From a virus, in the IMG/VR virus record IMGVR_UViG_3300036801_000470, positions 1 through 64,000 of that record: DNA of 64,000 nucleotides; one strand, written 5' to 3'. Under the pieces are notes generated by a model. The model saw only the letters and a program-made list of their open reading frames with translations, did not search any database and was not told where the DNA came from. The position numbers were made by a program, and so were the translations under genes. Shown here piece by piece: positions 29,538 to 39,144 of the stretch; within the stretch, counting starts at the first letter, position 1, and each line of letters starts with the position of its first letter.

Positions 29538-31448
29538 TCAGCAGCCGAAGGGCAACGTCGCGCAGAGTTTCGCTTCCATCTGCGCGTGACCGGCATTGTT
29601 GTAGTGCGGGCACTGCGTGACGTTCCCCACGCTCACGGTGCTCGTGTTGTCGAGAAAGGTCGCGAAGCTCACGCCGGCGGCGCTATTGGCGTTGAGGACC
29701 GCCGTGTTGATGACCCCCCGGAGCGTGACCGCCGCGCTCTCCTGCGAGCAGGAATAGGCCGGCGTGTCGGCCAGCACGTGGATGGCGCTGTCGTTGGAGT
29801 GGATGTCCGCCATCAGCGTCTGGTACTGGCTTCCGAAGCTCGGATTGGTGAGCCCGAGGTCATTCTCCCCGAGCTCGATGACGACCCACTTCTGGCCGCC
29901 CGCCTGGACCTTCTGGACCAGTGCCGTGAGGTCGTTGGCCATCGACTGAAGCGACGCCGGCGTCGAACCGTAGAAGAGGTTAGCGTTCTCCGTCAGGCTG
30001 TTGCCGCTCTGGCAGAACGCCGAGACCCCAACGCCCTTGCTGCGATAGGCGTCGCGGAGGAGGGTGAGCCACCCGTCGCGGCCGAGCGGATTGGCAACCG
30101 CTCCGACGCAGATCGAGTCCCCCAGGAAGACGACATGGCCGTTCGCCGGCGGGGTCGTGACCTGCGCGATCGGGCACGTCGAGGTCCGGATCGCGACCAG
30201 CGGCTGGCTCTCCGGCGGCCCCGGCGCCGACGGCGGAAGGCCCGTCAGGATCGCTTCGCCGTCGTCGATCTCCACCGTGTGCGACGTCCCGCTTCCGACC
30301 GTGACCGGGAAGACCTGGCGCGTGCTCGCGTAGGTGAGCACGCTCGGGTTGCAGCTGTCCGGGCCGCACTGCGAGGCGGAGTAGACATCGTCGATGTACG
30401 TATGCGCGAGGATGACGGTGATCGTACCGGACGCATAGTCTGCGTACATGACCTGATCGGTCGTGGTCAGCAGCGTGCGGCCCCACGCCGATGGCATGAC
30501 CGGTGAAGTGATCGTGTCGTACGAGCCTGGGAGGAAGGCAGCGCGCTTCGCGAGGCATTCGCTCACGTTCGCCAGCGTCGGCGCGCCAGTGTTGGTGAGG
30601 GTCGCGGGGCTCGAGCCGCGGGTGGTCCAGGTCGAGGAGACCCCGTTCCAATCGCGCCCGGGCTGCGCATCGAAGATGAGCGACGTGTCGCCCGTGGGCG
30701 CCGTCATCAGCGTGTAGCGATTGTCCTGCCCGTTAGCCGAGATCGCGTACAGCTCCGCGTCGGATAGGACACGCCCGTAGGCTTTGACGTGAAGGACGCC
30801 GCCCATCCACGGCGATGCTCCGGAGGTGCCCGCGCCGATAAACGTCGCAGCCGACGTATCGGGACTCGCATACGTCCCCGATACCGCGACCACGACGGGG
30901 GCGCTCGATCCGCCTACGCCATTCAGGAACGCGCGGAAGTTCCCCCCCGTGTTGGCGATGGCGAGGACGTTCGGACCCGGGCCCGACGGGACGGTGAGAC
31001 CGAGGCTAGCCGTCACACTCCCCGGGTTTTGGACGATCTTGACGACTCCCGACTGGATATCGACGTAGCAGCCGGTGGCTGTGTCGTAATGGCCGAATGG
31101 AATCGCATGCGCCGCCGTCGTCCCACCCGGGTTGTCGAAGGCCAGCACGACGCTGTTCCCGGAGACGCAGAGGTCCGGGCCCTGATTTGTGGCGCTCGCG
31201 TAGTTCGAGCCGGAGAATGTGGTGAAGCGGGTTCCGAATTGCGCGTTCCCTAGCCCGCTCCCACCTCCTCCGGAGCTAGACCCTGAACCGCCGGAACTCG
31301 ACCCAGCCCCTCCCCCCGCGGAAGCGGAATAGCCGACGTTGACCACGCGGCTATTGCAGCATCCGAACAGGATGCCACCGAGGAGGAGCAGCCGGAGGGC
31401 GACCCCTTTCGTAATTCGATGCGAATCTCCGGCTCTCATAGGCGGCAT
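29538..31448 (-). CDS. Lipoprotein with LamG-like domain and SGNH/GDSL hydrolase
   Basis: A 636-residue protein. The signal LRLLLLGGILFGC carries a lipobox cysteine at 30, followed by a Gly/Ser-rich spacer (about 38-66). Residues 70-245 look like a LamG/concanavalin-type carbohydrate-binding domain. From about 437 an SGNH hydrolase begins: VVFLGDS (S445), LGEND (N529), and a C-terminal CPHYNNAGH with the catalytic histidine. SGNH enzymes deacetylate or de-esterify surface glycans. It lies in the tail-fibre position, yet its signal peptide targets it to the cell surface. Confidence 0.72.
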   Translation of the reverse strand: MPPMRAGDSHRITKGVALRLLLLGGILFGCCNSRVVNVGYSASAGGGAGSSSGGSGSSSGGGGSGLGNAQFGTRFTTFSGSNYASATNQGPDLCVSGNSVVLAFDNPGGTTAAHAIPFGHYDTATGCYVDIQSGVVKIVQNPGSVTASLGLTVPSGPGPNVLAIANTGGNFRAFLNGVGGSSAPVVVAVSGTYASPDTSAATFIGAGTSGASPWMGGVLHVKAYGRVLSDAELYAISANGQDNRYTLMTAPTGDTSLIFDAQPGRDWNGVSSTWTTRGSSPATLTNTGAPTLANVSECLAKRAAFLPGSYDTITSPVMPSAWGRTLLTTTDQVMYADYASGTITVILAHTYIDDVYSASQCGPDSCNPSVLTYASTRQVFPVTVGSGTSHTVEIDDGEAILTGLPPSAPGPPESQPLVAIRTSTCPIAQVTTPPANGHVVFLGDSICVGAVANPLGRDGWLTLLRDAYRSKGVGVSAFCQSGNSLTENANLFYGSTPASLQSMANDLTALVQKVQAGGQKWVVIELGENDLGLTNPSFGSQYQTLMADIHSNDSAIHVLADTPAYSCSQESAAVTLRGVINTAVLNANSAAGVSFATFLDNTSTVSVGNVTQCPHYNNAGHAQMEAKLCATLPFGC

Positions 31449-31470
31449 TCCGGGATGTGGCTTTGTCGCG

Positions 31471-33708
31471 TTACGGCGTTCCCCAGTTCAGCTTCTGGAT
31501 CGGCTGAATGATCGTCGTGAGGTCCGACTCCTGCTGCGCGGCTGACACGCCCGCAAGGACCTCCACTTCGCCCAGATCGCCGGGCCACGGGGTGGCCTGG
31601 TCATAGCGAGTGAAGATGGTCAGGCCTACGAGCGGGTCGCTGCCGACCGAGGTTCCGTTGCTGTTGGCGATCTGCGTTCGGTCGCCGTAGAAGAGCGAGG
31701 CGTTCGCTGCCGAGCCGTTGTAGGTACCACCCACGGCATGGGCCGAACTCAGGTTGAAGGCGCTCGCGACGCAAGCCGTATTCGCGGCACCGGCGAAGAA
31801 GCTGATGCGCCGACCGGCGCCACACGACGACCCGTTGTCGTTCAAAAGATCGTTCCGACCGCCGCTTGTCGTGCCCGACCATAGAAACCCGGTGAATGAA
31901 TCTGTCGCCGTCGTCGCATCGGCCACACCATTGATACTGAGTGGCTGCGCCGTGCTCGGGATCGCCGACGTCATGTAGTGCGTCCCGCTGACGTTGGTGT
32001 ACCCGGGCCAGCTGTTGAGCCACGACGTGGTGAGCGTGAGCTGGTTAGCGCCGGTCGCCTGCGTGAGGTTGTACGGCCCCACCTGCGCCTGATCGACCCA
32101 GGTGGAGACGGTCTGGCCCGGGCTCGCCGGGAAGCCCGTGTCGATCGCGATCGCCGGGATGTGCAGTTCGACGACGCTGTTCGGGTAATAGTAGAAGTTC
32201 TTGGTGTTGCTCGTCTGCCCGGCGAGCGTGACTGAGAAGTTGATCGCGCTTCCGGTCGCCGTGCCCGACGGAATCACGCAGGCGGCGTGCGCGCTGTCGG
32301 TGATGGTCGTCGGTACGCCGGTGGTCGACCCAAAGTTGCAGGTCATCCCGGCCGCGAAGTTCGACCCCTTGAACGCGAGGGTTGCGCCGCCGCGCGCGAC
32401 TCCCACTGGGAAGCTCGTCGCCGTGAGGGTGGGCGTGGTCGAGAAGGTGAAGCCGTTGACGAGCGGCGTGAGGACGCCCGAGCCCGTGCACGTCGCCGAG
32501 ACGGTGTACGATCCGACGGTGTACGTCCCCGACGGGATGGAGCAGTTGATCGTGTTGCCGCCGCTGGGCGAGCAGCCCGTCAGCGCCGTGCTGCCGATCG
32601 ACGCCGTGCAGCTCCCGGTGGCCGCCCCCGTGCTGGTGCCCAGCGCGACGGAGTACGGAGACGCGAGGACGTTCGGGCCGCTCGTCGGGGAGATCGTGTT
32701 GATGGTCCCGCTCGAGAACGTGAACCCGTTCGGGATCGTGAACGCGCCGGCCGCCGTGGTCACGGAGACGGTCACCGAACCGCCGGTGTACGTCGCGGCG
32801 GCGAGCGTCCCCTGGACGCAGTCCGTGGATGCGCCGCTATTGCAGGCACCGAGGTTCGTGAGCCCGGTGGCCCCGAGGCTAATCGCGCTCACGGTCGAGG
32901 CGAAGATGTCGTGCGTGCCGAGCACCTGCACGACCACGGGGCTCGCGAGGGTGGTCCCGAGGCTCGCCGGGACGACCTGGTCGATCGAGCGCGCCGGCCA
33001 TGCGGGGGGTAGCGTGCGCTGGTTCGACAGACCGACGGTGACGCAGGCGCCAGCATCCGTCGAGACATTCAGGGCCAGCGTCGGGAGCTGTCCCGCCCCT
33101 CCAGCGTCCCATCCGAGCGCGCAGGACCCGGTCGCCAGGAGGCCACCAAAGTCGTTGAGCGTCGAGATGTCGGTGAGGCCTCCGTCCGCCCACTCGAAGA
33201 CGCCATTGACGTTGGTGCCGTGCCATTCGCGGCGGCAGTGGCTCATCACGCCGCCCGCGTCCGTGACGAGCTGCGCGTTGATGTCGAGGTCGTAGCCTTC
33301 GCCGTTTGCCAGCGGGCCCGACGTCCACACCTTCTGCGTACCCGCGCCGACGCAAACCGGCTCGAAGATCGGCTCCGCTCCCGTCGTGTGCGCCCCGGAG
33401 ATGCCACTGCCCGTGGTCATCTGGCCATTGAACACATAGGCCGGACCTGCACTCGAAGGTAGGGGCACGAAGCTGCCGAGCTTCTGCTCGTGGATCTCTT
33501 TCTTCAGATCGGCCAGCTGCCGCTGCATCTCGGCGATCGCGACCTGCTGCTCCGCGATCTGTCGGGCCGACTCGTGCTGGCCTCTCCAGGCATCGCCCAG
33601 CGCCAGCGCCATCACTAGAATGGCGACGAGGCCTGCGACGATCGTGACGATCCGTACGCGCTGCAGCAGCCGGTTGCCCGCGCCGAGGTCGGTTTTGTCT
33701 CGGTCCAT
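31471..33708 (-). CDS. Membrane-anchored adhesin-like protein with IPT/TIG and lectin-like domains
   Basis: A 745-residue protein. A basic N-terminus and a transmembrane segment (about 20-38, VTIVAGLVAILVMALALG) precede a coiled coil (48-76). Beta-rich domains follow. Two or three repeats read like IPT/TIG folds (INTISPTSGPNVLASPYSV; LTATSFPVGVARGGATLAF). The last 200 residues resemble a LamG-type lectin (DGs such as YMTSAIPSTAQPLSINGV). The position suits a tail fibre, but a membrane anchor is atypical for virion fibres; it may be displayed on the host. Confidence 0.6.
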   Translation of the reverse strand: MDRDKTDLGAGNRLLQRVRIVTIVAGLVAILVMALALGDAWRGQHESARQIAEQQVAIAEMQRQLADLKKEIHEQKLGSFVPLPSSAGPAYVFNGQMTTGSGISGAHTTGAEPIFEPVCVGAGTQKVWTSGPLANGEGYDLDINAQLVTDAGGVMSHCRREWHGTNVNGVFEWADGGLTDISTLNDFGGLLATGSCALGWDAGGAGQLPTLALNVSTDAGACVTVGLSNQRTLPPAWPARSIDQVVPASLGTTLASPVVVQVLGTHDIFASTVSAISLGATGLTNLGACNSGASTDCVQGTLAAATYTGGSVTVSVTTAAGAFTIPNGFTFSSGTINTISPTSGPNVLASPYSVALGTSTGAATGSCTASIGSTALTGCSPSGGNTINCSIPSGTYTVGSYTVSATCTGSGVLTPLVNGFTFSTTPTLTATSFPVGVARGGATLAFKGSNFAAGMTCNFGSTTGVPTTITDSAHAACVIPSGTATGSAINFSVTLAGQTSNTKNFYYYPNSVVELHIPAIAIDTGFPASPGQTVSTWVDQAQVGPYNLTQATGANQLTLTTSWLNSWPGYTNVSGTHYMTSAIPSTAQPLSINGVADATTATDSFTGFLWSGTTSGGRNDLLNDNGSSCGAGRRISFFAGAANTACVASAFNLSSAHAVGGTYNGSAANASLFYGDRTQIANSNGTSVGSDPLVGLTIFTRYDQATPWPGDLGEVEVLAGVSAAQQESDLTTIIQPIQKLNWGTP

Positions 33709-33771
33709 GTCGAATTCCTCAAGCCGGCGCTCACAGTGAGAGCGCCTTAGGAAAAGGGCCGCGCGAGCAGC

Positions 33772-34911
33772 TCAGATGACGGTCCAAAACGGGCGCGTCG
33801 TAAGTGGGTTGGTCACGTCCGCGGGGACAAGTTGGAAGACCAGGGTCTCGCCCCTCTGGTTCATCAGAAACGTCTGGGTCAGCGTTCCTTGATTGGGACC
33901 GGAGGGGTTGAGAATCTGGAACGCACCGCCGTTGACCGTGAGCGGCTTCGCGTCACATGCGAATCCTGTATCGGTCGCCATGACCTGCAATCCGCCAAAG
34001 GAGACCGACGGCAGCGTGAGGGTGAAGGGGCCGCCTACGGTGTTCACTGGCGCCCATTGGCTACCGAGCAGCGTCGTGTTGCCTGTCAAAACGCCGTTCG
34101 GCGCGAATGGGTAGATCCCGTCGCCAACGACCATCCAGAATGGCGCCGTGCTGATCACGTTCGCCGGGTCGGCTGGCGTAAGCGCGAACGAGAACGACCC
34201 CAGCGGGACGTTCATGGAGTACGTGCTCTGAAGAGTCCCCGCGTGCGGGCCGGTCGGATTGAAAACCGGTACCCCATTGCCATCGATGAGCAGCGCGTTG
34301 GTGCCCACCGCGCCCCCGACGTCCGACACGCCGATCTGGTACGGCTGCACGATCGGCGACGGCAGCGTGAGCGTGAAGGGCCCGCCGGCGGTGTTCACCG
34401 GTGCCCATTGGGCGCGCGTGACCTGCGCCGTTAGGATCGTGTTCGAGGTGTAGACCTTGTTCGACGCGGAGGCCGAGCCGCCACCGATGGAGCGGAGGAC
34501 CGGGTTGACGATGGACGTCCAGCCCGCGAGGGCGTGGGACTCGAAGCCCTCGTTCACCGCCATGACGCGGTTGCCAGAGGTCGCGCGGACATAGACCCCA
34601 AACGTCGTGGTCCACGAGGGGACCCAATTGCCGTTCTTGTCGTAGCCGTTGTTGATCTGCGACTGGAATCGGTACGTCGTGCCGAGCCCACCCGCCGCGA
34701 ACTGGCGCGTATTCCCGCCCGGTCCGGTGAGCGAGATCGAGGGCGCGGTCGACGTCTCGTCGGTGCCCACGCACGCGAGCGTCCACAAGTTGACGCCGGC
34801 GGTGCTGAGCAGCTGTACGGAGATGGTGTCTCCGGCCGACACGTCGACGCCATTCGTGGTGAGCACGTAGGCGCCGCCATTGTCAGAGACCTGACAAGCG
34901 GGTGAAGCCAA
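33772..34911 (-). CDS. Tail-fibre-type protein with internal repeats
   Basis: A 379-residue beta-rich protein. Two copies of AQWAPVNTxGGPFTLTLPS (about 168-186 and 286-304), each followed by a similar 90-residue unit ending in PFW, mark a tandem duplication. The N-terminal 110 residues are an immunoglobulin-like domain (DTISVQLLSTAGVNLW). It is a likely fibre or decoration subunit that contacts the host. No signal peptide. Confidence 0.6.
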   Translation of the reverse strand: MASPACQVSDNGGAYVLTTNGVDVSAGDTISVQLLSTAGVNLWTLACVGTDETSTAPSISLTGPGGNTRQFAAGGLGTTYRFQSQINNGYDKNGNWVPSWTTTFGVYVRATSGNRVMAVNEGFESHALAGWTSIVNPVLRSIGGGSASASNKVYTSNTILTAQVTRAQWAPVNTAGGPFTLTLPSPIVQPYQIGVSDVGGAVGTNALLIDGNGVPVFNPTGPHAGTLQSTYSMNVPLGSFSFALTPADPANVISTAPFWMVVGDGIYPFAPNGVLTGNTTLLGSQWAPVNTVGGPFTLTLPSVSFGGLQVMATDTGFACDAKPLTVNGGAFQILNPSGPNQGTLTQTFLMNQRGETLVFQLVPADVTNPLTTRPFWTVI

Positions 34912-34928
34912 GGAAGTAGTCCCCTCGG

Positions 34929-36269
34929 TTATTGGAAGGAGAGAGACGAGATGCCCGAATACGTGAACTTCACGCCCGTGTAGATCGTGGGCCCCCAGCC
35001 GTTCGGGGTGGCCGAGTACGTCGAGTCGTCGAAGAGGACGAGGTGATAGGCGTACGTGCTCTGATCGATCGTCGCGAGCGGCGCATAGGGGGCGAACGTG
35101 ATCGACTGCGCGTAGCCGGCGTTCAGACCCCCGCTCGTGCCGCCCGGCGCCGCGACGGCGGCCGCGAGGACGTTCGGCGGTGGGTCCGACCAGCTGAACG
35201 CGTCACCGGCGGCGTGGTCCGTCGTCGCCCCCAGAAACACGCCCGCGCTGGGCGCGATGGCTTGCACGGGAACCGGCGCGCCGTTCTTGAACGTCCCGCC
35301 CTGCGTGACCTGAAAGGTGTTGTCGAGCGCGTCGGTGGCGAGCTGCCCGGTCGCGATCTTCGCCGATCCGCCGTTGGCGGTGGCCAGCGTGAGCGCTCCT
35401 GAGGCGCCTACGGCATTCGTGTTCGCGTACGCCGCGGGCGAGGCGGGCGTCGGAATGGTGACCCTGGGAGCCGCTCCCGGAGCGACGAGCGGGGTGACCG
35501 TCATGTCGCCCGTCGGGTTCATCCGGTAGAGCGACAGAAGCGGGAAGTAGGCCGGGAGGACCGCCAGGGAGGCGTCGGTGATCTGCGGCCGGAAGTAGAC
35601 CGTCACGCTCTCGAGGAGCGCGCCGTGGTGGAGACGCGAGAGCGGCATGGCGAGGCGGGACTGTTGCTGCCCCATCGCCGACGACACGCCCATGGTGGCG
35701 AAGTCGATGACCCACCCTTTGCCCGACGCCTGGTCGAAGCTGTTGAAGAGCTCCGCCATCGACACGAGAATCGAGCGCGACGTCCGCCCCTGGGTGAGGA
35801 GAATGTCGTCCCCGTCCTGGTGCTGGATGCGGCCGCCCGACGCCGTCTGCACCGACGACGACCCGGCGAAGACGAGCTGGCCGCCCGTGTCGACGTCCAG
35901 ACAGTCGAACCCTCCGCTCGCGGCGAGCGAGATGGGGCCGGCGACCGTGTCCCCGGTCTTGTCGGTCACGCGCGTGGCAAGCGCGGTGTCGAGCGCGGTG
36001 AGCATCGCCGCGCTCACCTCGGATCCATGCTGCCAGAGGACTCCGCCTCGCAGGTACGCGCCGTTGCCCGTGCCGGGCACGCTGATGTGATCGAAGTCGA
36101 CGACCGTGATCGGCTGGTCGGTCACATTGGCGGCGGTGTTCCCCTTGATCCCCGCGGTCGAGACGACCGTGCCGTTCGGGATGTTGTGCCCCGGGATGTG
36201 CAGCACAATCGGAGACACCGCATTGCCGCTCGTGCCGGCAATGGGCCAAAAAGAGATCGGGGGATTCAC
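34929..36269 (-). CDS. Tail-fibre protein, paralogue A
   Basis: A 446-residue protein of the fibre cluster. The middle has the stretch MPLSRLHHGALLESVTVYF and the C-terminus IYTGVKFTYSG; both recur in the two genes downstream. It is the longest of the three and carries an inserted region of about 150 residues rich in Ala/Pro/Thr. It is probably a receptor-binding or fibre-tip subunit. The stop-start overlap with the next gene supports joint translation. Confidence 0.65.
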   Translation of the reverse strand: MNPPISFWPIAGTSGNAVSPIVLHIPGHNIPNGTVVSTAGIKGNTAANVTDQPITVVDFDHISVPGTGNGAYLRGGVLWQHGSEVSAAMLTALDTALATRVTDKTGDTVAGPISLAASGGFDCLDVDTGGQLVFAGSSSVQTASGGRIQHQDGDDILLTQGRTSRSILVSMAELFNSFDQASGKGWVIDFATMGVSSAMGQQQSRLAMPLSRLHHGALLESVTVYFRPQITDASLAVLPAYFPLLSLYRMNPTGDMTVTPLVAPGAAPRVTIPTPASPAAYANTNAVGASGALTLATANGGSAKIATGQLATDALDNTFQVTQGGTFKNGAPVPVQAIAPSAGVFLGATTDHAAGDAFSWSDPPPNVLAAAVAAPGGTSGGLNAGYAQSITFAPYAPLATIDQSTYAYHLVLFDDSTYSATPNGWGPTIYTGVKFTYSGISSLSFQ

Positions 36270-37135
36270 TCGTGCCTTAGATCGCTAACGGAGTAGGTGA
36301 CCTTGCAGCCGACGAAGGCGCTCACGTACAGGCTCGAGAAGGCGCCCGCGTAGTCCTCGTCCGCGATCGCAAGCCAGTAGAGGTAGCGCGAGGCGTCGAC
36401 GACGTTGTTGGCGGCGCAGCTGTAGTGGATGCTGTTGGGCACCCCGCCGTTGATGTACGCCGTCATGCTGCCCGCCGACGGGAAGCCGGCGGGGAGCCAA
36501 CCGGTGTTGAGCGGCTCGACGGTGCCGAGGAACGGGTCCGACCGGAAGGCGATGATCGACGGGTAGTTGAGCGGCAGCGAATGGCCCGAACGCTGCGCGT
36601 TCACGATGAAGGCGACGTCGATCGACTGCATCGTCGCGCCGTCGTGCGCGCGCCCGAGCGGGACAATCAAGACCGCGTTCGCGGCGAGCGGCGAGAGACC
36701 ATCGACGAAGTTTTGCGGGGAGAAGAGCTGGTTGACCTGCCACTGCCAGGTCGGGGAACTCGGCATCCACGGCATGCTCGCGAGGCTGGTCGGGACGCTC
36801 GTGCCGTGGTTGATCGCCTCGTAGAGGTTCTGGTTCTTGACGAACGTGCGCGGGGCGCTGAAGACGGGCACGTCGCCGCTGCCGCATTCGATGCGGGCGC
36901 CGGATCCGCCGGTCTGCGTGTAGAGCTTCGAGCCCGACCCGCTGATCAGGAGGCCCCCCGACTGCCACGTAATGCTCCCGATGGGGAGCACCGTGACCGT
37001 GGACCACAAGGTCCCGCCGGCGGCGCTCTTGTCGAGCGCCTGCATCTGGTTGGCGTCGAGCGCCGCCATGTCGCTCGAGTTGAGCTGGCCGGTATCGGCG
37101 CTCAGGCCGTTTGGCCATCTCCGGGAGAGCGTCAT
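36266..37135 (-). CDS. Tail-fibre protein, paralogue B
   Basis: A 289-residue protein that shares with its neighbours the segment VPLGRAHDGATMQSIDVAF (about residue 160) and a C-terminal FVGCKVTYSV. The N-terminus (LDANQMQALDKSAAGG) resembles the start of paralogue C (TSELAQLDQLLATYG). Overlaps on both ends are four bases. Role as above, inferred from position after the gp48-like baseplate gene. Confidence 0.65.
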   Translation of the reverse strand: MTLSRRWPNGLSADTGQLNSSDMAALDANQMQALDKSAAGGTLWSTVTVLPIGSITWQSGGLLISGSGSKLYTQTGGSGARIECGSGDVPVFSAPRTFVKNQNLYEAINHGTSVPTSLASMPWMPSSPTWQWQVNQLFSPQNFVDGLSPLAANAVLIVPLGRAHDGATMQSIDVAFIVNAQRSGHSLPLNYPSIIAFRSDPFLGTVEPLNTGWLPAGFPSAGSMTAYINGGVPNSIHYSCAANNVVDASRYLYWLAIADEDYAGAFSSLYVSAFVGCKVTYSVSDLRHE

Positions 37136-37908
37136 TGGGAGAAGCGTCGGTCGGCAATCGCCGTGTAGTTCACGCGGATGCCCGTGAAGCGGGTCTTCAG
37201 AGGCCCGGCGACGTTGTTGTTGTCGTCGTTGATCTGAAAGAAGTAGCGGTACGTCGAGGTGTCCACGACATTGCTCGAGAGGCTCGAGATCGTCAGCGAC
37301 TGCACGGTCCCAGGTACGTATGGCCCGCCGAAGGTGGCGAACCCCAGCGCGGTCGACGTGTTGGTGCTGATTTGTTGGCGGGAGATGCTGAAGCTTGGGT
37401 ACTGGCTCGGCACCGAGACGGCGCTCGGAGAGAAGAAGTAGAGCGTCACGCTCGAGATGGTGGCGCCGTTGTGGATCTTCGTGAGCGGGACGAAAATCGA
37501 TGCGCCCGCCGCGTAGGGGTCTTGGAAGAGCCCGAGGGAGTTCGAATCAACGCTCCAGCCGTCGAGCGCGTCGGAGAAGCACGCCTCGGCGCACGGGATG
37601 ACGACCGAGCGGGTCCGCGCGGGGCTGTAGGTGGGGTAATCGTTGTCGCCGAGGATGATGCTCCCGCCGGCGGTGCGCGCCTGGATGCCGCTCCCGATGA
37701 GGCCCACGAGCCCAGACGGTGCCGCGGCAGTGCTCCAGGTGCCGAGCGCCGTGAGTGGGCCCGAGAGGAAGTCCCCCTCCGAATCGAGGCCGTAGGTCGC
37801 GAGGAGCTGGTCGAGCTGCGCGAGCTCGGAGGTCGTCGGCGTGTAGAGCTTGCGCCACCCGACCCCCGACTTGACGGGGCGGATGGTGACGGAGGTGAGG
37901 TTGCTCAT
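37132..37908 (-). CDS. Tail-fibre protein, paralogue C
   Basis: A 258-residue protein directly downstream of the gp48-like gene, the place of the fibre gene in Mu. It has the shared core VPLTKIHNGATISSVTLYFF and ends FTGIRVNYTA. It is the shortest and simplest of the three paralogues and could represent the ancestral copy. Confidence 0.65.
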   Translation of the reverse strand: MSNLTSVTIRPVKSGVGWRKLYTPTTSELAQLDQLLATYGLDSEGDFLSGPLTALGTWSTAAAPSGLVGLIGSGIQARTAGGSIILGDNDYPTYSPARTRSVVIPCAEACFSDALDGWSVDSNSLGLFQDPYAAGASIFVPLTKIHNGATISSVTLYFFSPSAVSVPSQYPSFSISRQQISTNTSTALGFATFGGPYVPGTVQSLTISSLSSNVVDTSTYRYFFQINDDNNNVAGPLKTRFTGIRVNYTAIADRRFSQ

Positions 37909-37911
37909 GGG

Positions 37912-38640
37912 TCAGAAGAGCAGCGCGCGGTAGTTGAGATTCTGCTGGTCGAGGAAGAACCCGAGCGGCGCCACATATGAGGAGAACGTGCACTGCGCGG
38001 GCAGCGCGCCGTCGAGGTACGCGGTCATCAACGCGATCGTGTCCCGGTAGACCGTCGTGGACATCCACGCGGGCTGCGCCGCCACCTGCACGGCGACGTG
38101 GGCGATTGCGGACGACCAGTCCACGTAGGAGACCCCGTCGGTGGTCGTGCCCGCGGGGTCGTAGGGATTCGGGTTGCCGCCGCCCACGCTGTTGAAGCCG
38201 GGGTAGATGGCGCCCGAATCGGCGTCGCCCACCATCTCCACGTCGATAAAAAGCGCGCCTAGGAGATAGGCGAGGTCATCGGCGATCTGCTGCGGCGTGG
38301 GGTTCTTGCCGAGCGCCTGGAAGGCGAAGCCAAGCCGCTGGCGGCGGCTCGAGGGGGTGTCTCCCGGCACGAGCACGAGCTCGAAGATCCGCTCCCAGCG
38401 GGGGAGCATGTCGGTGACCGAGTCGGGGACGAACTGGTTCGCCATCCGCTCGTTCTGGGCCCACTCGGCGTCGATCGCGTCCGCAAAGGCGCGGTTCTCG
38501 ACGGAGGGACCGGAGCTCCAGTCGCTGGTGTCGTAGAGACGCCCGCGCCCTTCATTCAGCGCCTGGGCGAAGAGCTCGGCGCGCCGGGGGCCGCCCCCGA
38601 ACGAGAAGGGGGCGCCGGCGAAGCCGCCGAAGGACCCCAT
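37912..38640 (-). CDS. Baseplate protein, Mu gp48-like
   Basis: A 242-residue protein. DMLPRWERIFELVLVPGDTP, followed by RRQRLGFAFQALG, is the hallmark of the Mu gp48 / P2 gpI group (wedge tip proteins linking baseplate to fibres). It precedes the fibre genes, as in Mu. The N-terminus is Gly/Phe-rich. Length is a little above the usual 190-200. Confidence 0.75.
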   Translation of the reverse strand: MGSFGGFAGAPFSFGGGPRRAELFAQALNEGRGRLYDTSDWSSGPSVENRAFADAIDAEWAQNERMANQFVPDSVTDMLPRWERIFELVLVPGDTPSSRRQRLGFAFQALGKNPTPQQIADDLAYLLGALFIDVEMVGDADSGAIYPGFNSVGGGNPNPYDPAGTTTDGVSYVDWSSAIAHVAVQVAAQPAWMSTTVYRDTIALMTAYLDGALPAQCTFSSYVAPLGFFLDQQNLNYRALLF

Positions 38641-38641
38641 G

Positions 38642-39139
38642 TCAGCTCGCCTTCACCAGGATCTGCGTGCCGACGGCATCGGTCGCCGCGAAGGAGGTGT
38701 TCCAGAGCTGCACGATGATGTCGCTCGTGGAGGCGACCGCGCGCGCGAAGTAGAGGGTCGTCGTGTTGAGCACGAAGACCTCGACCTCGCGAAAGAGAAC
38801 GGGGATGGACGCCGCGGGGTCGATCTCCGTACCGACGAGGGCGGGGAAGTTCACCGCAAACTGCCCCGTCGTACCGCGCGTCAGGAACGGCGGCGCATTC
38901 GTGTTGAGCGCCTTCCACTCGGCTTCCCAGTCGACGAGCTGCGTGGTGAGCGTCGTCGCCCCGGTCTGGAAGATCGCCCAGGCACGGCAGCTCGTCCGCG
39001 TCATCGACGCGACGTCGCCGATCATCTCGGTCGCGGAGCTGGCGTCCCAATCCGTCTTCGGGTTGCGGACCGGATTGGCGTTTTGGAAGCCGCCAGACGG
39101 GACGCCGTAGGCGCTTGCAGTGGAGGCGTTGGGGAGCAT
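38642..39139 (-). CDS. Putative baseplate-associated structural protein
   Basis: A 165-residue protein between the gp47-like and gp48-like genes, where Mu has none. Predicted beta-rich, with an acidic helix (LTTQLVDWEAEWKALN). No family recognised. Its location makes a virion role likely. Confidence 0.6.
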   Translation of the reverse strand: MLPNASTASAYGVPSGGFQNANPVRNPKTDWDASSATEMIGDVASMTRTSCRAWAIFQTGATTLTTQLVDWEAEWKALNTNAPPFLTRGTTGQFAVNFPALVGTEIDPAASIPVLFREVEVFVLNTTTLYFARAVASTSDIIVQLWNTSFAATDAVGTQILVKAS

Positions 39140-39144
39140 TCGTT

